Assembly: GCF_016863435.1 (NCBI RefSeq) | Contig: NZ_BOOW01000001.1 | Span: 1-64,000 of the forward strand | DNA length: 64,000 nucleotides | Direction: 5' to 3' | DNA from: Sinosporangium siamense | Lineage (GTDB): Bacteria > Actinomycetota > Actinomycetes > Streptosporangiales > Streptosporangiaceae | Shown: in pieces, positions 18,098 through 27,879 of the stretch | Position numbering within the stretch: position 1 is the stretch's first letter | Layout of the letters: each line of letters opens with the position of its first letter | The notes under the pieces: model-generated | The model's input: the letters and a program-made list of their open reading frames with translations, nothing else | Told to the model about the DNA's origin: nothing | The model's database searches: none | Program-made: the position numbers and the translations under genes

Positions 18098-19549
18098 ATG
18101 GCGCCGACGTTGCAGACCGTGGTGCGACGCGCGTCGCTCGGGCTCCGCGTCCTGGCCGGCGAACGTTATCTCGACCGGCAGGTCCGATGGGTCGCCGTCA
18201 GCGAACTGGAGGACCCCACGCCTTTCCTCGAAGGCGGTGAACTGGTCCTCACCACCGGCATGCGCATGACCGCCGACGCCGCCGCACCCTACGTCGCCCG
18301 CCTCGCCGAGGGCGGCGCGGCCGGTCTCGGCTTCGGCGTCGGGATCGGTCACGACGAGGTGCCGGGCGCACTCGTCGAGGCCGCCTCGGCCGCGGATTTC
18401 CCCCTGGTCGAGGTGCCGAGGCAGACCGCGTTCATCGCGGTCGGCAAGGTGGTCAGCGAGCTGCTCGCGGCCGAGCAATACGACGAGATCAGCCGGGCGT
18501 TCGCCGCCCAGGGCCGGCTCACCCGCGCGGCCCTGCGCCCCGAGGGCACCCGTGCGGTCGTCGACCGCCTCGCCCGGGAGATCGCCGGCTGGGCCGCGCT
18601 GCTCGACGAGGGCGGGCAGATCGTGCACGCGACCGCGGGAGCGCGCGCCGAGGCGCTCGCGGACGAGCTGGCGCGGCTGCGCGCCCCCGGCGCTCCGGCG
18701 AGCCTCGCCCTGTCCACCCCGGCCGAGCACGTCGTGGTGCACCCGCTCGGCGGGGCGCGGCGGATCAGGGGGCTCTTCGCCGTCGGGAGGTCAAGCCCGT
18801 TCACCCCCGTGGCGCACACGATCGTCAACGCGGCGGCCTCCCTGCTCACTCTCGCGCTTGAGCAGGGGCAGCGCCACCTCGCGGCCGAGCGCCGCGTGCG
18901 CACCGCCGTACTCGACCTGCTGCTCGCCGGGCGGCCGGAGGCGGCCGCCGGGGTGCTGGAGCGGCTGGGGGAGTGCCCGCCGACCGGCCAGATCGCGGTC
19001 GTCGCGGCGGCGGGGGACACGGCGGCGGTGCTCGACGCCGTCGAGCCCTCCGTTTTCGCCGCGGAGTACGGTGACCAGGTCGTCGTGCTTGTGCCCTGGC
19101 AGGAGGGCGAGCGCGTCGCCGAGACGCTGGGGCGGCTCGGCCCCGTCGGCGTGGGGTGCGCCTCGGACGCGGCCTCCTCGGCGGCGGGGCTCGACCAGGC
19201 GCGGCGGGCCCTCGCCGCCGCCCGGCGCGGCCCGGCGCGTGTGGTGCGGTTCGCCGAGCTCGCCGGGCAGGGGGTGTTGTCGCTGCTCGATCCCGAGGCC
19301 GCCTCCGGATTCGCCTCCGCGTTGCTGGCGCCGCTCGCGGACTACGGATCGCGGGCCGACCTCATCACCTCACTGCGCGCCTATCTCGCCGAGAACGGAC
19401 ATTGGGACGCCGCGGCGCAGCGGCTCGGAGTGCACCGGCACACCCTGCGCTATCGCATGCGGCGCGTCGCCGAACTGCTCGGGCGAGACCTGGACGACCC
19501 CGCGACCCGGGCCGAGTTGTGGATCGCGCTCAGCGTTCCCTCTTCTTGA
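18098..19549 (+). CDS. PucR-family regulator (GABA-type)
   Basis: A 483-residue PucR regulator. It has a PucR N-terminal domain (about 1-120, GGELVLTTGMRM) and a C-terminal HTH_30 (about 430-475, LGVHRHTLRYRMRRVAELLG). The ATG at 18098 begins the recognisable domain; the frame is open far upstream through the antisense of gabT but is not coding there. It is divergent from gabT, the arrangement known for GabR/PucR-type activation of GABA genes. Its 3' end overlaps the convergent TetR gene by 20 bases. Confidence 0.9.
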   Translation: MAPTLQTVVRRASLGLRVLAGERYLDRQVRWVAVSELEDPTPFLEGGELVLTTGMRMTADAAAPYVARLAEGGAAGLGFGVGIGHDEVPGALVEAASAADFPLVEVPRQTAFIAVGKVVSELLAAEQYDEISRAFAAQGRLTRAALRPEGTRAVVDRLAREIAGWAALLDEGGQIVHATAGARAEALADELARLRAPGAPASLALSTPAEHVVVHPLGGARRIRGLFAVGRSSPFTPVAHTIVNAAASLLTLALEQGQRHLAAERRVRTAVLDLLLAGRPEAAAGVLERLGECPPTGQIAVVAAAGDTAAVLDAVEPSVFAAEYGDQVVVLVPWQEGERVAETLGRLGPVGVGCASDAASSAAGLDQARRALAAARRGPARVVRFAELAGQGVLSLLDPEAASGFASALLAPLADYGSRADLITSLRAYLAENGHWDAAAQRLGVHRHTLRYRMRRVAELLGRDLDDPATRAELWIALSVPSS

Positions 19550-20162
19550 TGAGGAAGTTGTTGATGGTGGCCGTGGTGACGGCGTCGTAGGTGTCGCCGT
19601 CGCGCAGGTGCCCGGCACGTTCCAAGCTGATGGCACCTTGAGCGGCGGCCCACACGGCGTCCGCGATCCGCCTGGGCTGGGTGGGCATGATGTGGCCGGC
19701 GGAGATGCAGTCGGCGATCACGCGGTCGAGGATGTTGAGCGCCGCCCTGGCGAGGGTGCGGGCGCGTTCGCTGGGCTCGAAGCCCGGGATGGCCCGTTCG
19801 AACATCAGGCTGTAGTAGCCGGGTTCGGCCAGGCACGCCTCGCGATAGGCGGGGCCGAGGGCGTTCAGATAATCGAGGGGGTCCTTACGCGCGGGCACCG
19901 CTTCCATGCGGCGGCGGAAACGCTCGAACCCCTCAAGGTAAAGGGCTTCTGCCAAGCCCTCCTTGCTGCCGAACATCGTATAGATGACGGTGGTCGAACA
20001 TCCGGCCTCTGTGGCGATGCGGCGCATGGACAGGCTGTCGGGGCCCTGGGTGAGCAGCAGGTTGCCGGCCACTTCCAGGAGACGGGCGCGGAGCTCGTCA
20101 TGGGACGCCCTTTCGCCGACTAAGTAGGCGCCCTGCAGCCCGAGGGGGGCCGACGAGGTCAT
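19530..20162 (-). CDS. TetR/AcrR-family regulator
   Basis: A 210-residue TetR protein. The HTH is at about residues 20-66 (DSLSMRRIATEAGCSTTVIYTMFGSKEG), and the C-terminal ligand domain is of the WHG/TetR_C_33 kind. It lies between the PucR and aldehyde dehydrogenase genes and overlaps the end of the PucR gene by 20 bases. No operator-like palindrome is obvious in its own upstream gap; the palindrome at 14898-14913 is a possible target. The start ATG at 20162 lacks a close Shine-Dalgarno. Confidence 0.88.
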   Translation of the reverse strand: MTSSAPLGLQGAYLVGERASHDELRARLLEVAGNLLLTQGPDSLSMRRIATEAGCSTTVIYTMFGSKEGLAEALYLEGFERFRRRMEAVPARKDPLDYLNALGPAYREACLAEPGYYSLMFERAIPGFEPSERARTLARAALNILDRVIADCISAGHIMPTQPRRIADAVWAAAQGAISLERAGHLRDGDTYDAVTTATINNFLIKKRER

Positions 20163-20397
20163 GGCTGGCTGAGCCCTTCTACTCCAGGGTCGCCCGCGCC
20201 CGGTGACCCGCCAATCGTGACTTAACCGTGCAGGAGATCGTTCAAACCGTCATGCATCAAGAAACATCCGGATATAGAGCTAGTTCTGCTACAGAGTTTC
20301 TCAACAATAACTTTTATGCGTAACGGTGAGGTCACGCCAAGCTGTTGTTCAGGGTGGAGTAAGGCCACGGCTCCCGAAGTGGCATAGCGTCGAAGAC

Positions 20398-21825
20398 ATG
20401 GACGTGCGCCCCTTCTGGCTCGCCGGGCGCCCCGCCACCGGCGACGGCGAGCTCACCGTGACCAACTCCCACGACGATCGTGTCGTCGGCGTTTGCTCAG
20501 TGCCCACCCCCGCTCAGGTCGAGGAGGCCGTCGAGGCGGCTCATGCCGTACGGCGTGAGGCCGCGGCCCTGCCGATCCACGTGCGGGCCGAGGCGCTGGC
20601 CCATGTGTCCCGCCGCCTCGCCGAGCGGGCCGACGAGATTGCCCACCTGATCACCGCGGAGAACGGCAAGCCGATCTTCTGGGCGCGCGGAGAGGTCGGC
20701 CGGGCGGTCTCCACCTTCCGCCTCGCCGCCGAGGAGACCCGCAGGTTCGGCGGCGACGTGCAGCGGCTCGACACCGAGCCCGCGGCCAACGGCCGCCTCG
20801 CCTATGTGACCCGCGTGCCGCGCGGTCCCGTGCTGGCGATCACGCCGTTCAACTTCCCGCTGAACCTCGTCGCCCACAAGGTGGCCCCGGCCATCGCCGT
20901 CGGCGCGCCGATCGTCGTCAAGCCCGCGCCCGCGACCCCGCTGTCCTCGCTCGTGCTCGGGGAGATCCTCGCCGAGACCGCGCTGCCCGCCGGGATGTTC
21001 TCGGTCCTGCCGGTGCCCAACGACCGCGCCGCGGGCCTGGTCGCGGACCCGAGGCTGCCCGTGGTGTCCTTCACCGGGTCGGGCCCCGTGGGCTACGCGA
21101 TCATGGACAGCGTGCCGCGCAAGCACGTCACGCTGGAGCTAGGCGGCAACGCCGCCGCCGTCGTGCTCGCCGATGCCGACCTCGACTGGGCGGCCTCCCG
21201 GGTGGCGCTGTTCTCCAACTATCAGGCCGGCCAGAGCTGCATCGCCGTCCAGCGCGTGATCGTCGAGCGTTCGGTGCGCGAGGAGTTCGTCGACCGGCTG
21301 CTCAAGGCGGTCGAGGGGCTCGTCGTCGGCGACCCCGCCGACGAGAGGACCCAGGTCGGCCCGCTGGTCTCGGCCGAGGCCGCCGAGCGGGTGGAGGCGT
21401 GGATCGGCGAGGCCGTGGCGGGCGGTGCGCGTGTGCTCGCCGGCGGCACCCGCGACGGCGCCTCCCTGGCGCCCACCGTCCTCGCCGACGTGCCCGCCGG
21501 GGCCAAGGTCGTCTGCGAGGAGATCTTCGGCCCGGTGATGGTCGTCAGCGAGGCCGACGGTGTGGACGACGCGTTCGCCCAGGTCAACGACTCGGTGTAC
21601 GGCCTCCAGGCCGGCGTCTTCACTCGCTCGCTGGACGTGGCCTTCCGGGCCAACCGGGAGCTTGAGACCGGTGGCGTGATCATCGGCGACGTGCCCTCCT
21701 ACCGCGCCGACCAGATGCCCTACGGCGGCGTGAAGGACTCGGGCGTGGGCCGCGAAGGGGTGCGGTCGGCCATGGACGACTTCACCTACGAGAAGGTCAT
21801 GGTGCTCACGGGGCTCACCCTCTGA
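20398..21825 (+). CDS. Aldehyde dehydrogenase (candidate succinate-semialdehyde dehydrogenase)
   Basis: A 475-residue NAD(P)-dependent aldehyde dehydrogenase. General base E247 (LELGG), nucleophile C281 (GQSCIAVQR) and the FNFPLNLV block are present. In this neighbourhood it could oxidise succinate semialdehyde made by GabT, but such assignments within the family are uncertain. The ATG at 20398 begins the family match; the frame opens 24 codons earlier without conserved residues. A 235-base AT-richer gap precedes it. An inverted pair of the TACGGC word lies inside the gene at 20538-20560. Confidence 0.9.
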   Translation: MDVRPFWLAGRPATGDGELTVTNSHDDRVVGVCSVPTPAQVEEAVEAAHAVRREAAALPIHVRAEALAHVSRRLAERADEIAHLITAENGKPIFWARGEVGRAVSTFRLAAEETRRFGGDVQRLDTEPAANGRLAYVTRVPRGPVLAITPFNFPLNLVAHKVAPAIAVGAPIVVKPAPATPLSSLVLGEILAETALPAGMFSVLPVPNDRAAGLVADPRLPVVSFTGSGPVGYAIMDSVPRKHVTLELGGNAAAVVLADADLDWAASRVALFSNYQAGQSCIAVQRVIVERSVREEFVDRLLKAVEGLVVGDPADERTQVGPLVSAEAAERVEAWIGEAVAGGARVLAGGTRDGASLAPTVLADVPAGAKVVCEEIFGPVMVVSEADGVDDAFAQVNDSVYGLQAGVFTRSLDVAFRANRELETGGVIIGDVPSYRADQMPYGGVKDSGVGREGVRSAMDDFTYEKVMVLTGLTL

Positions 21826-21868
21826 CCCCGCCGTGCTGTGACCCCCCCGTGCTGCGGGACGGGCGCGC

Positions 21869-23068
21869 TCAGGCGCGCTCGGCCGTGGTGAAGAGCATCT
21901 TGGCCGACTCGCCGAAGTAGGGGCCGTACATCGTCCGGCGGTCGTCGCTGTATTTGAAGCTGCTCACCGAGGTGACCGTGCCGCGCCCCGAGGCCGAGTC
22001 GAAGTGGCTCAGCCACGGCCCGCCGCTCGACCCGGCGGTCATGTCGCAGCGCAGCCCCTGGTCCCTGGTCTGCCCGTGCGGGTCGGCGCTCACCCGGCCC
22101 GCGCAGTAGACGAGGCTCTCGCCGTTGTAGGGCGGGTCGGCCGGATAGCCGAAGCCGAAGGTCACGGCGCCCCTCGCGCTGTTGAACGCGATCTCCTGTG
22201 TGCCGGCCGCGTCCGCCACGTGCCTGCCGCGGGCGGTGTTGAGCGCCACCATGCCCACGTCGTAGCTGTCGTCGCCGCGCCGCGACCACGGCCCGGCCAC
22301 GAACATGCGCCGTGCGGTGAACGAGCCGTACGGCTTGTGCCCCGCTCGGTAGCCCGGGACGAAGGTCCAGTTCTCCGCCCACGCCCCCCTGCCGTCCTTG
22401 ACGCAGTGTCCCGCCGTCACCACGACGTCCCGGTTGGCGCTCCTGATCACGCTCGCCGAGCACACGAAGTCGACGCGGTTCACGGTCAGGAAGACCCGGC
22501 CCGTGGTGCGGGTGACCGCCCCGCCCGCGGTCCAGCGGGCCCCCGCGGTGGAGGTCGCCGCGCGCGCCGCCGCGGGGGAGGCGGCGGTGCCTCTGCGCTG
22601 GGGCTCGCGCTCGGGCGGTGTGCCGGTGCCGCCTGTCAGGGGGCGTGCCGCGCCGGCGACAGTGCCGTGGACTGTGCCGTTGAGGGTGCCGGCCAGGTCG
22701 CGGCCGAGCAGGGAGGCGGGCACCGCTGCGGCCATGCGCGCGGGTGTCCAATAGTCGAGCACGCGGCGCTCCTCCGCGTCGCCGATCGTGGCGACGTGCT
22801 CCACGACGTCGGCCAGGGCGCCGCTCCCGGCGCCGGTCCCGGCGGGGACGGTGGAGACGCGGCCGTCGTTCCGCCGGCCTGAGCGGGGCCGGTCGGGGGA
22901 GGGCCGATCGGCGGGCCGGTGGAGAGCCGTCTGGTGCCGGGGTGTGTGCTGGGTGGAGACCCGGTCGGCCGGCGCCGGCGGGGCCGTGACCGTCGCGCCG
23001 CTCAGGGGGGCACCCATGAGACCGGCGACGAGCGGAACAGCCGCAAGCGGGGGGAGGCTTGAGGTCAT
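21869..23068 (-). CDS. Secreted trypsin-like serine protease
   Basis: A 399-residue exported protease of the chymotrypsin/V8 fold. The N-terminal hydrophobic stretch (about 5-25) is a signal peptide, followed by a long Pro/Arg/Thr-rich propeptide-like region. The catalytic triad is visible as H221 (VVTAGHC), D270 (DDSYDVGMVALN) and S348 (TAGSSGGPWL). The specificity cannot be told. The ATG at 23068 begins the signal peptide; the frame is open further upstream. It converges on the aldehyde dehydrogenase gene and is divergent from dxr across 359 bases. Confidence 0.87.
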   Translation of the reverse strand: MTSSLPPLAAVPLVAGLMGAPLSGATVTAPPAPADRVSTQHTPRHQTALHRPADRPSPDRPRSGRRNDGRVSTVPAGTGAGSGALADVVEHVATIGDAEERRVLDYWTPARMAAAVPASLLGRDLAGTLNGTVHGTVAGAARPLTGGTGTPPEREPQRRGTAASPAAARAATSTAGARWTAGGAVTRTTGRVFLTVNRVDFVCSASVIRSANRDVVVTAGHCVKDGRGAWAENWTFVPGYRAGHKPYGSFTARRMFVAGPWSRRGDDSYDVGMVALNTARGRHVADAAGTQEIAFNSARGAVTFGFGYPADPPYNGESLVYCAGRVSADPHGQTRDQGLRCDMTAGSSGGPWLSHFDSASGRGTVTSVSSFKYSDDRRTMYGPYFGESAKMLFTTAERA

Positions 23069-23427
23069 GGCTCCCGAGTGTGGACTACTGCATGTGGTCT
23101 CGCGGCTACTTTCGGTAAATAGGAGTGGGTCGGGTCGGTGGCGGGACAACTTCGGGGTCGTTCGGGTGATTTGGTGGTGTGAGGGGTGTGTGGGATTCAT
23201 GCACTCGCCTGTGAATCCCGTTCGCTCTGAAGGAAGCTGATAATGCGTCTATCTATGGAATTTTGGTAAATGTGTTTTAGGTAAGCATGTCCTTAGTTCT
23301 GTAGAACATTTACCTATTTTCGCCGTTGTGCTGGATCCTCGGCGGGAGTCCGGTGAGACGACAGGCGAGGCGTGGATGGGGCCCGCAGACGTCGGCAGCC
23401 GGGCAGAATGATGGGGTGCAGTCAGAT
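23069..23427. promoter_or_regulatory. AT-rich divergent gap with nested inverted repeats
   Basis: The most AT-rich gap in this part of the window. GGTAAATGT (23265-23273) and ACATTTACC (23306-23314) are inverted arms 32 bases apart. Within the right side, GTTCT-GT-AGAAC (23296-23307) is a second palindrome; the same 12-mer recurs at 40086-40097. Promoters for dxr and the protease gene must lie here. Confidence 0.5.
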
Positions 23428-24597
23428 ATGAGCCGCTCGGTCATCCTGCTCGGATCCACCGGGTCCATCGGCACCCAAGCCCTTGACGTGATCGCGCGCA
23501 ACCCGTCCCGGTTCACCGTGCGCGGACTCGCCGCCGGCGGCGGACGGGTGGACACCCTGGCCAGGCAGGCGGCCGACTTCCGGGTGGAGACGGTGGCGGT
23601 GGCCGATCCGGCCGCCGTGCCCGCGCTGAAGGACGCCCTGACCGCCTGCGGCTCGGCCGCCGAGGTGCTCGCGGGGGCCGAGGGGGTGGCCGAGCTGGCC
23701 GCCCGGCCCTGCGACGTAGTGCTCAACGGCGTGACGGGCGCGCTCGGGCTGACCTCGACGCTGGCCGCGCTCTCGGCCGGGCGGGTGCTGGCGCTCGCCA
23801 ACAAGGAGTCGCTGATCATCGGGGGGCCGCTGGTCAAGAGACTCGCCGGGCCGGGGCAGCTGCTGCCCGTCGACTCCGAGCACTCGGCGCTGGCGCAGTG
23901 CCTCTGGGCGGCGGGGCCGGACGGTCCGCGGGCTCATGCCGTACACCGCCTGGTCGTCACCGCGAGCGGCGGGCCCTTCCGCGGCCTGCGCAGGAGCGAG
24001 TTGTCCGGGGTCACGCCCGAGATGGCGCTCGCGCACCCCACGTGGTCCATGGGGCCGGTGATCACCGTCAACTCCGCGACGCTCGTCAACAAGGGCCTGG
24101 AGATCATCGAGGCGCACCTGCTGTTCGACCTCGGGTTCGACCGGATCGAGGTGGTGGTGCACCCGCAGTCCGTCGTGCACTCCATGGTGGAGTTCGTGGA
24201 CGGCTCGGTGATCGCGCAGGCGAGCCCGCCCGACATGTGCCTGCCGATCGCGCTCGCGCTCGGGTGGCCGGAGCGGGTGCCGGGGGCGGCGCGTGCGGTC
24301 GACTGGACGCGCGCCCACACGTGGACTTTCGAACCCCTGGACGACGAGGCGTTCCCGGCGGTCGCGCTCGCCCGCCACGTGGGGAGCTGCGGGGGGACGG
24401 CGCCCGCGGTCTACAACGCCGCGAACGAGGTGTGCGTGGACGCCTTCCTCGCCGGGCGGCTGCCGTTCCTCGGCATCGTGGACACGGTGGCCAAGGTCGT
24501 CGAGGAGCACGAGGTATGCCCGGCGGAGTCGGTGGACGAAGTTCTCGCGGCCGACCAATGGGCGCGTGCGAGGGCCGAGGAGATCACTGCGGGATAA
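23428..24597 (+). CDS. dxr: 1-deoxy-D-xylulose 5-phosphate reductoisomerase
   Basis: A 389-residue DXP reductoisomerase, the second enzyme of the MEP isoprenoid pathway (DXP to MEP with NADPH). The NADPH motif GSTGSIG is at the start, the metal site is in VDSEHSAL, and the substrate loop and C-terminal block are seen as [13 protein letters not shown] and NAANEV. I chose the ATG at 23428 because the fold begins there; a GTG at 23416 is possible. ispG follows 196 bases later, but the site-2 protease gene that usually separates them in actinobacteria is missing. Confidence 0.96.
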   Translation: MSRSVILLGSTGSIGTQALDVIARNPSRFTVRGLAAGGGRVDTLARQAADFRVETVAVADPAAVPALKDALTACGSAAEVLAGAEGVAELAARPCDVVLNGVTGALGLTSTLAALSAGRVLALANKESLIIGGPLVKRLAGPGQLLPVDSEHSALAQCLWAAGPDGPRAHAVHRLVVTASGGPFRGLRRSELSGVTPEMALAHPTWSMGPVITVNSATLVNKGLEIIEAHLLFDLGFDRIEVVVHPQSVVHSMVEFVDGSVIAQASPPDMCLPIALALGWPERVPGAARAVDWTRAHTWTFEPLDDEAFPAVALARHVGSCGGTAPAVYNAANEVCVDAFLAGRLPFLGIVDTVAKVVEEHEVCPAESVDEVLAADQWARARAEEITAG

Positions 24598-24793
24598 ATC
24601 GGGATGCATGTGGGTGTTACGACTGACTTGCCCGAGTTGGGCGGGGTAATGCCTAGACTTAGCTCAGTGTTCGACATCCCCCCGCCGCATGACACCGGTC
24701 AGGCGAGGCCATGAAGGCGATCTCATCGATCCGGGTACGTCAAGCGGATGAAAGACGCTTCTTGTCGCCGACCTTAAAGGCTGAGGCTGAGAA

Positions 24794-25969
24794 ATGACCC
24801 CTGTAGCGCTGGGTATTCCTTCTGTGCGGATCAAGCCGATCGCTGAGCGCCGGGTGTCCCGGCAGATCATGGTGGGTTCCGTGCCGGTCGGCGGCGACGC
24901 GCCGATCTCCGTCCAGTCGATGACCACCACCGTTACGGCCGACATCAACGCCACACTTCAGCAGATCGCCGAGCTCACCGCGTCCGGCTGCCAGATCGTG
25001 CGCGTCGCGGTCCCCTCGCAGGACGACGCGGAAGCGCTTCCGATCATCGCCAGGAAGTCCCAGATCCCGGTCATCGCCGACATCCACTTCCAGCCGAAAT
25101 ACGTCTTCGCCGCCATCGACGCCGGCTGCGCCGCGGTCCGCGTCAACCCCGGCAACATCAAGAAGTTCGACGACAAGGTCGGTGAGATCGCCAAGGCCGC
25201 CGCCGCGGCGGGCGTCCCCATCCGCATCGGCGTCAACGCCGGCTCGCTCGACCCGCGCCTGCTCGCGAAGTACGGCAAAGCCACGCCCGAGGCGCTGGTC
25301 GAGTCGGCCCTGTGGGAGTGCTCGCTGTTCGAGGAGCACGACTTCAGGGACATCAAGATCTCGGTCAAGCACAACGACCCGGTCGTGATGGTGCAGGCAT
25401 ACCGGCAGCTCGCGGCCCAGTGCGACTATCCCCTCCACCTCGGCGTCACCGAGGCCGGCCCCGCCTTCCAGGGCACCATCAAGTCCGCGGTCGCCTTCGG
25501 CGCGCTGCTCGCCGAGGGCATCGGCGACACGATCCGGGTCTCCCTGTCGGCCCCGCCGGTCGAGGAGATCAAGGTCGGCATCGGCATCCTTGAGTCGCTC
25601 AATCTGCGTGAGCGGGGGCTGGAGATCGTCTCCTGCCCGTCCTGCGGCCGGGCGCAGGTCGACGTCTACACGCTCGCCGAGCAGGTGCAGGCGGGGCTCG
25701 CCGGGCTCAAGGTCCCGCTGCGGGTCGCGGTCATGGGCTGCGTCGTCAACGGGCCGGGCGAGGCGCGCGAGGCCGACCTCGGCGTGGCGTCGGGTAACGG
25801 CAAGGGCCAGATCTTCGTCAAGGGCGAGGTCATCAAGACCGTGCCCGAGTCCCAGATCGTGGAGACGCTCATCGAGGAGGCCCTCCGCCTGGCGGAGGCC
25901 ATGGGCGTCGAGGTCGACCTCGACGAGCTCGACGAGATGACCGGCCCCGAGGTCGTCGTAGGCGGCTGA
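24794..25969 (+). CDS. ispG: 4-hydroxy-3-methylbut-2-enyl diphosphate synthase (IspG/GcpE)
   Basis: A 391-residue IspG, the [4Fe-4S] enzyme that reduces MEcPP to HMBPP late in the MEP pathway. Cluster ligands C281, C284 (SCPSCGRAQ) and C316 (GCVVNGPGE) with catalytic E323 are intact. The length is normal for the bacterial two-domain form. A GA-rich Shine-Dalgarno (GAGGCTGAG) precedes the ATG. It lies behind dxr in the same direction but with a 196-base gap, so it may have its own promoter. Confidence 0.97.
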   Translation: MTPVALGIPSVRIKPIAERRVSRQIMVGSVPVGGDAPISVQSMTTTVTADINATLQQIAELTASGCQIVRVAVPSQDDAEALPIIARKSQIPVIADIHFQPKYVFAAIDAGCAAVRVNPGNIKKFDDKVGEIAKAAAAAGVPIRIGVNAGSLDPRLLAKYGKATPEALVESALWECSLFEEHDFRDIKISVKHNDPVVMVQAYRQLAAQCDYPLHLGVTEAGPAFQGTIKSAVAFGALLAEGIGDTIRVSLSAPPVEEIKVGIGILESLNLRERGLEIVSCPSCGRAQVDVYTLAEQVQAGLAGLKVPLRVAVMGCVVNGPGEAREADLGVASGNGKGQIFVKGEVIKTVPESQIVETLIEEALRLAEAMGVEVDLDELDEMTGPEVVVGG

Positions 25970-25995
25970 CCTCTGCTTATTACATTGAGCAATCA

Positions 25996-26053
25996 ATCGA
26001 TTACATGCTGACAGGCAAAGTCCTATACTCTGCGTAGTCGATCGATCACATGC
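25996..26053 (+). promoter_or_regulatory. Promoter with flanking direct repeats
   Basis: A near-identical 13-mer, ATCGAT(T/C)ACATGC, occurs at 25996-26008 and 26041-26053. Between them is a good -10 box, TATACT (26024-26029), facing the hydrolase gene. One copy covers the -35 area and the other the expected start of transcription, so they look like paired regulator sites. Confidence 0.55.
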
Positions 26054-26093
26054 GGGAACATCGCCTCTGACCTACGAGCAGAGGGAGTTGCCG

Positions 26094-27788
26094 GTGAAGC
26101 GGGTTGTCGGGCTGATCGCAGGCGCGGCGGTGCTGACCGTGTGCGTGGGGGGCAACGGTGCTCCGGCCAGGGCCGGGGCGCCACCGGGCGCGCCTGTGCC
26201 CGACGTGGGCGTCGCCGACGCCAACACCGGCTTGAGCTGGGGGCCCTGCGATGAAGCGAAGAAGAGCGGCGGGGCGGCGCTCGCCCCGGCGGGCGGGGTG
26301 GAGTGCGCGACCGTGCGGGTGCCGCTCGACCACGCCAAGCCTTTCGGCAGGCACATCGGCGTGGCCGTCAACCGGGTCAAGGCCGCCTCGGTCAGGCCCG
26401 CGGGCCGCTCGGCCGTGTCCCGGCGGGACGGCTCGGGTGTGCCGCGGCAGCGGGAGCCGCACCTCGGGGTGCTGCTCGTCAACCCGGGCGGCCCCGGCGC
26501 GTCGGGGCGCGACCTCGCGCGCTTCGTGGCCTCCGCCCTGCCTCACGACGTCGCGGCCAGGTTCGACGTGATCGGGTTCGACCCGCGGGGCGTCGGCAAG
26601 AGCGAGCCCGCGCTGAGCTGCGCCGACCCGGCGCGTTATTACACGCCCCCGGCGCTCGACAACGTGCCGCGCACCAGGGCCGAGGAGACCGCCCTGCTCA
26701 ACCGGGCCAAGACCTACGCCCGCGGCTGCGCCGAGCGCCAGGCGTGGATGCTGCCCCACATGACCACGGAGAACACCGCGCGCGATCTCGAGGTCATACG
26801 CCGGGCCCTCGGCACGGAGCAGATCAGCTACCTCGGCTATTCCTACGGCTCCTACCTCGGCGCGGCTTACGCGACGCTCTTCCCCGAGCGGGTCAAGCGG
26901 CTCATCCTCGACAGCGTGGTCGACCCCGACTCGGTGTGGTATTCGGCGAATCTCGCCCAGAACCACGCCTTCCACCGCAGGCATCGCGACTTCCTGACCT
27001 GGGTGGCGCAGAACGACGGGGTCTACAACCTCGGTCGCACCGAGGACGCCGTGCGCGCCGAGTGGGACGCCATGCGCATCCGGCTGCGCGCCCGGCCCGC
27101 CGAGGGAGTGGTCGGCCCGAGCGAGCTTGACGACATCTTCACCGTCGCGGGTTACACCGACGCCGTCTGGCCGACGTTCGCCGGGGCCTTCGCGGCCTAC
27201 GCCCGCAAAGGCGACACCAAGGGGCTGGTCGCTGCCCACCGCCGCCACGGCAAAAAGGACGCCGCCGACGAAAACGGCTACGCCGTCTACCTCGCCGTCC
27301 AGTGCCGCGACGCGCCCTGGCCGCGCGACTGGAACACCTGGCGGGCCGACATGACCGCCTCACACCGGGTCGCACCATTTCTGACCTGGCCAAACGCCTG
27401 GTACAACGCGCCGTGCGCCTTCTGGCCGGTGCCGAGCACCACCCCGGTGACGCTGCGCGCGGCCGGCACGCTGCCGCCAATCCTCATGATCCAGGCCAGG
27501 CGGGACGCCGCCACCCCCTATCCGGGCGCCCTGCGCATGCGCACGATCTTCCCCTCGGCCAGGCTCCTGGTCGTCGGGGGCGGCAACCACGGGGTGTCTC
27601 TGGCGGGCAACGGCTGTGTCGACCGTCATGTCGCGGCCTACCTCCGCGATGGCACCCTTCCCGCTCGTGTCGGCGGCGAGGGAGGCGACATTAAATGCGC
27701 CGGGCTCGCCGCGCCGCGCCCGGCCGCCCGCATGTCTGCCGCCACCGGCCCTGACCACGTGCGATTGGTCGATCTGCTGCACGGATAA
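26094..27788 (+). CDS. Secreted alpha/beta hydrolase, TAP-like tripeptidyl aminopeptidase
   Basis: A 564-residue exported hydrolase of the SlpD/TAP group, which in actinomycetes removes tripeptides or hydrolyses esters outside the cell. The N-terminal signal peptide ends near ARAG. The nucleophile is about S250 in GYSYGS, the oxyanion-region motif is NPGGPGASG, and a TAP-like C-terminal domain carries the Asp (QARRDAATP) and His (GGGNHGVS). The GTG at 26094 has GAGGGAG 6 bases upstream. It is inserted between ispG and the GNAT gene, which are neighbours in other actinobacteria. Confidence 0.88.
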   Translation: MKRVVGLIAGAAVLTVCVGGNGAPARAGAPPGAPVPDVGVADANTGLSWGPCDEAKKSGGAALAPAGGVECATVRVPLDHAKPFGRHIGVAVNRVKAASVRPAGRSAVSRRDGSGVPRQREPHLGVLLVNPGGPGASGRDLARFVASALPHDVAARFDVIGFDPRGVGKSEPALSCADPARYYTPPALDNVPRTRAEETALLNRAKTYARGCAERQAWMLPHMTTENTARDLEVIRRALGTEQISYLGYSYGSYLGAAYATLFPERVKRLILDSVVDPDSVWYSANLAQNHAFHRRHRDFLTWVAQNDGVYNLGRTEDAVRAEWDAMRIRLRARPAEGVVGPSELDDIFTVAGYTDAVWPTFAGAFAAYARKGDTKGLVAAHRRHGKKDAADENGYAVYLAVQCRDAPWPRDWNTWRADMTASHRVAPFLTWPNAWYNAPCAFWPVPSTTPVTLRAAGTLPPILMIQARRDAATPYPGALRMRTIFPSARLLVVGGGNHGVSLAGNGCVDRHVAAYLRDGTLPARVGGEGGDIKCAGLAAPRPAARMSAATGPDHVRLVDLLHG

Positions 27789-27879
27789 CGCTCAATGTTC
27801 AACCCGCGGACGTGCGGGGAACGTGCGGGGTTCTACGGTGGTTCCTGGCATTTTCGGAGTGGTCGCGTAGGCTGGGGCC

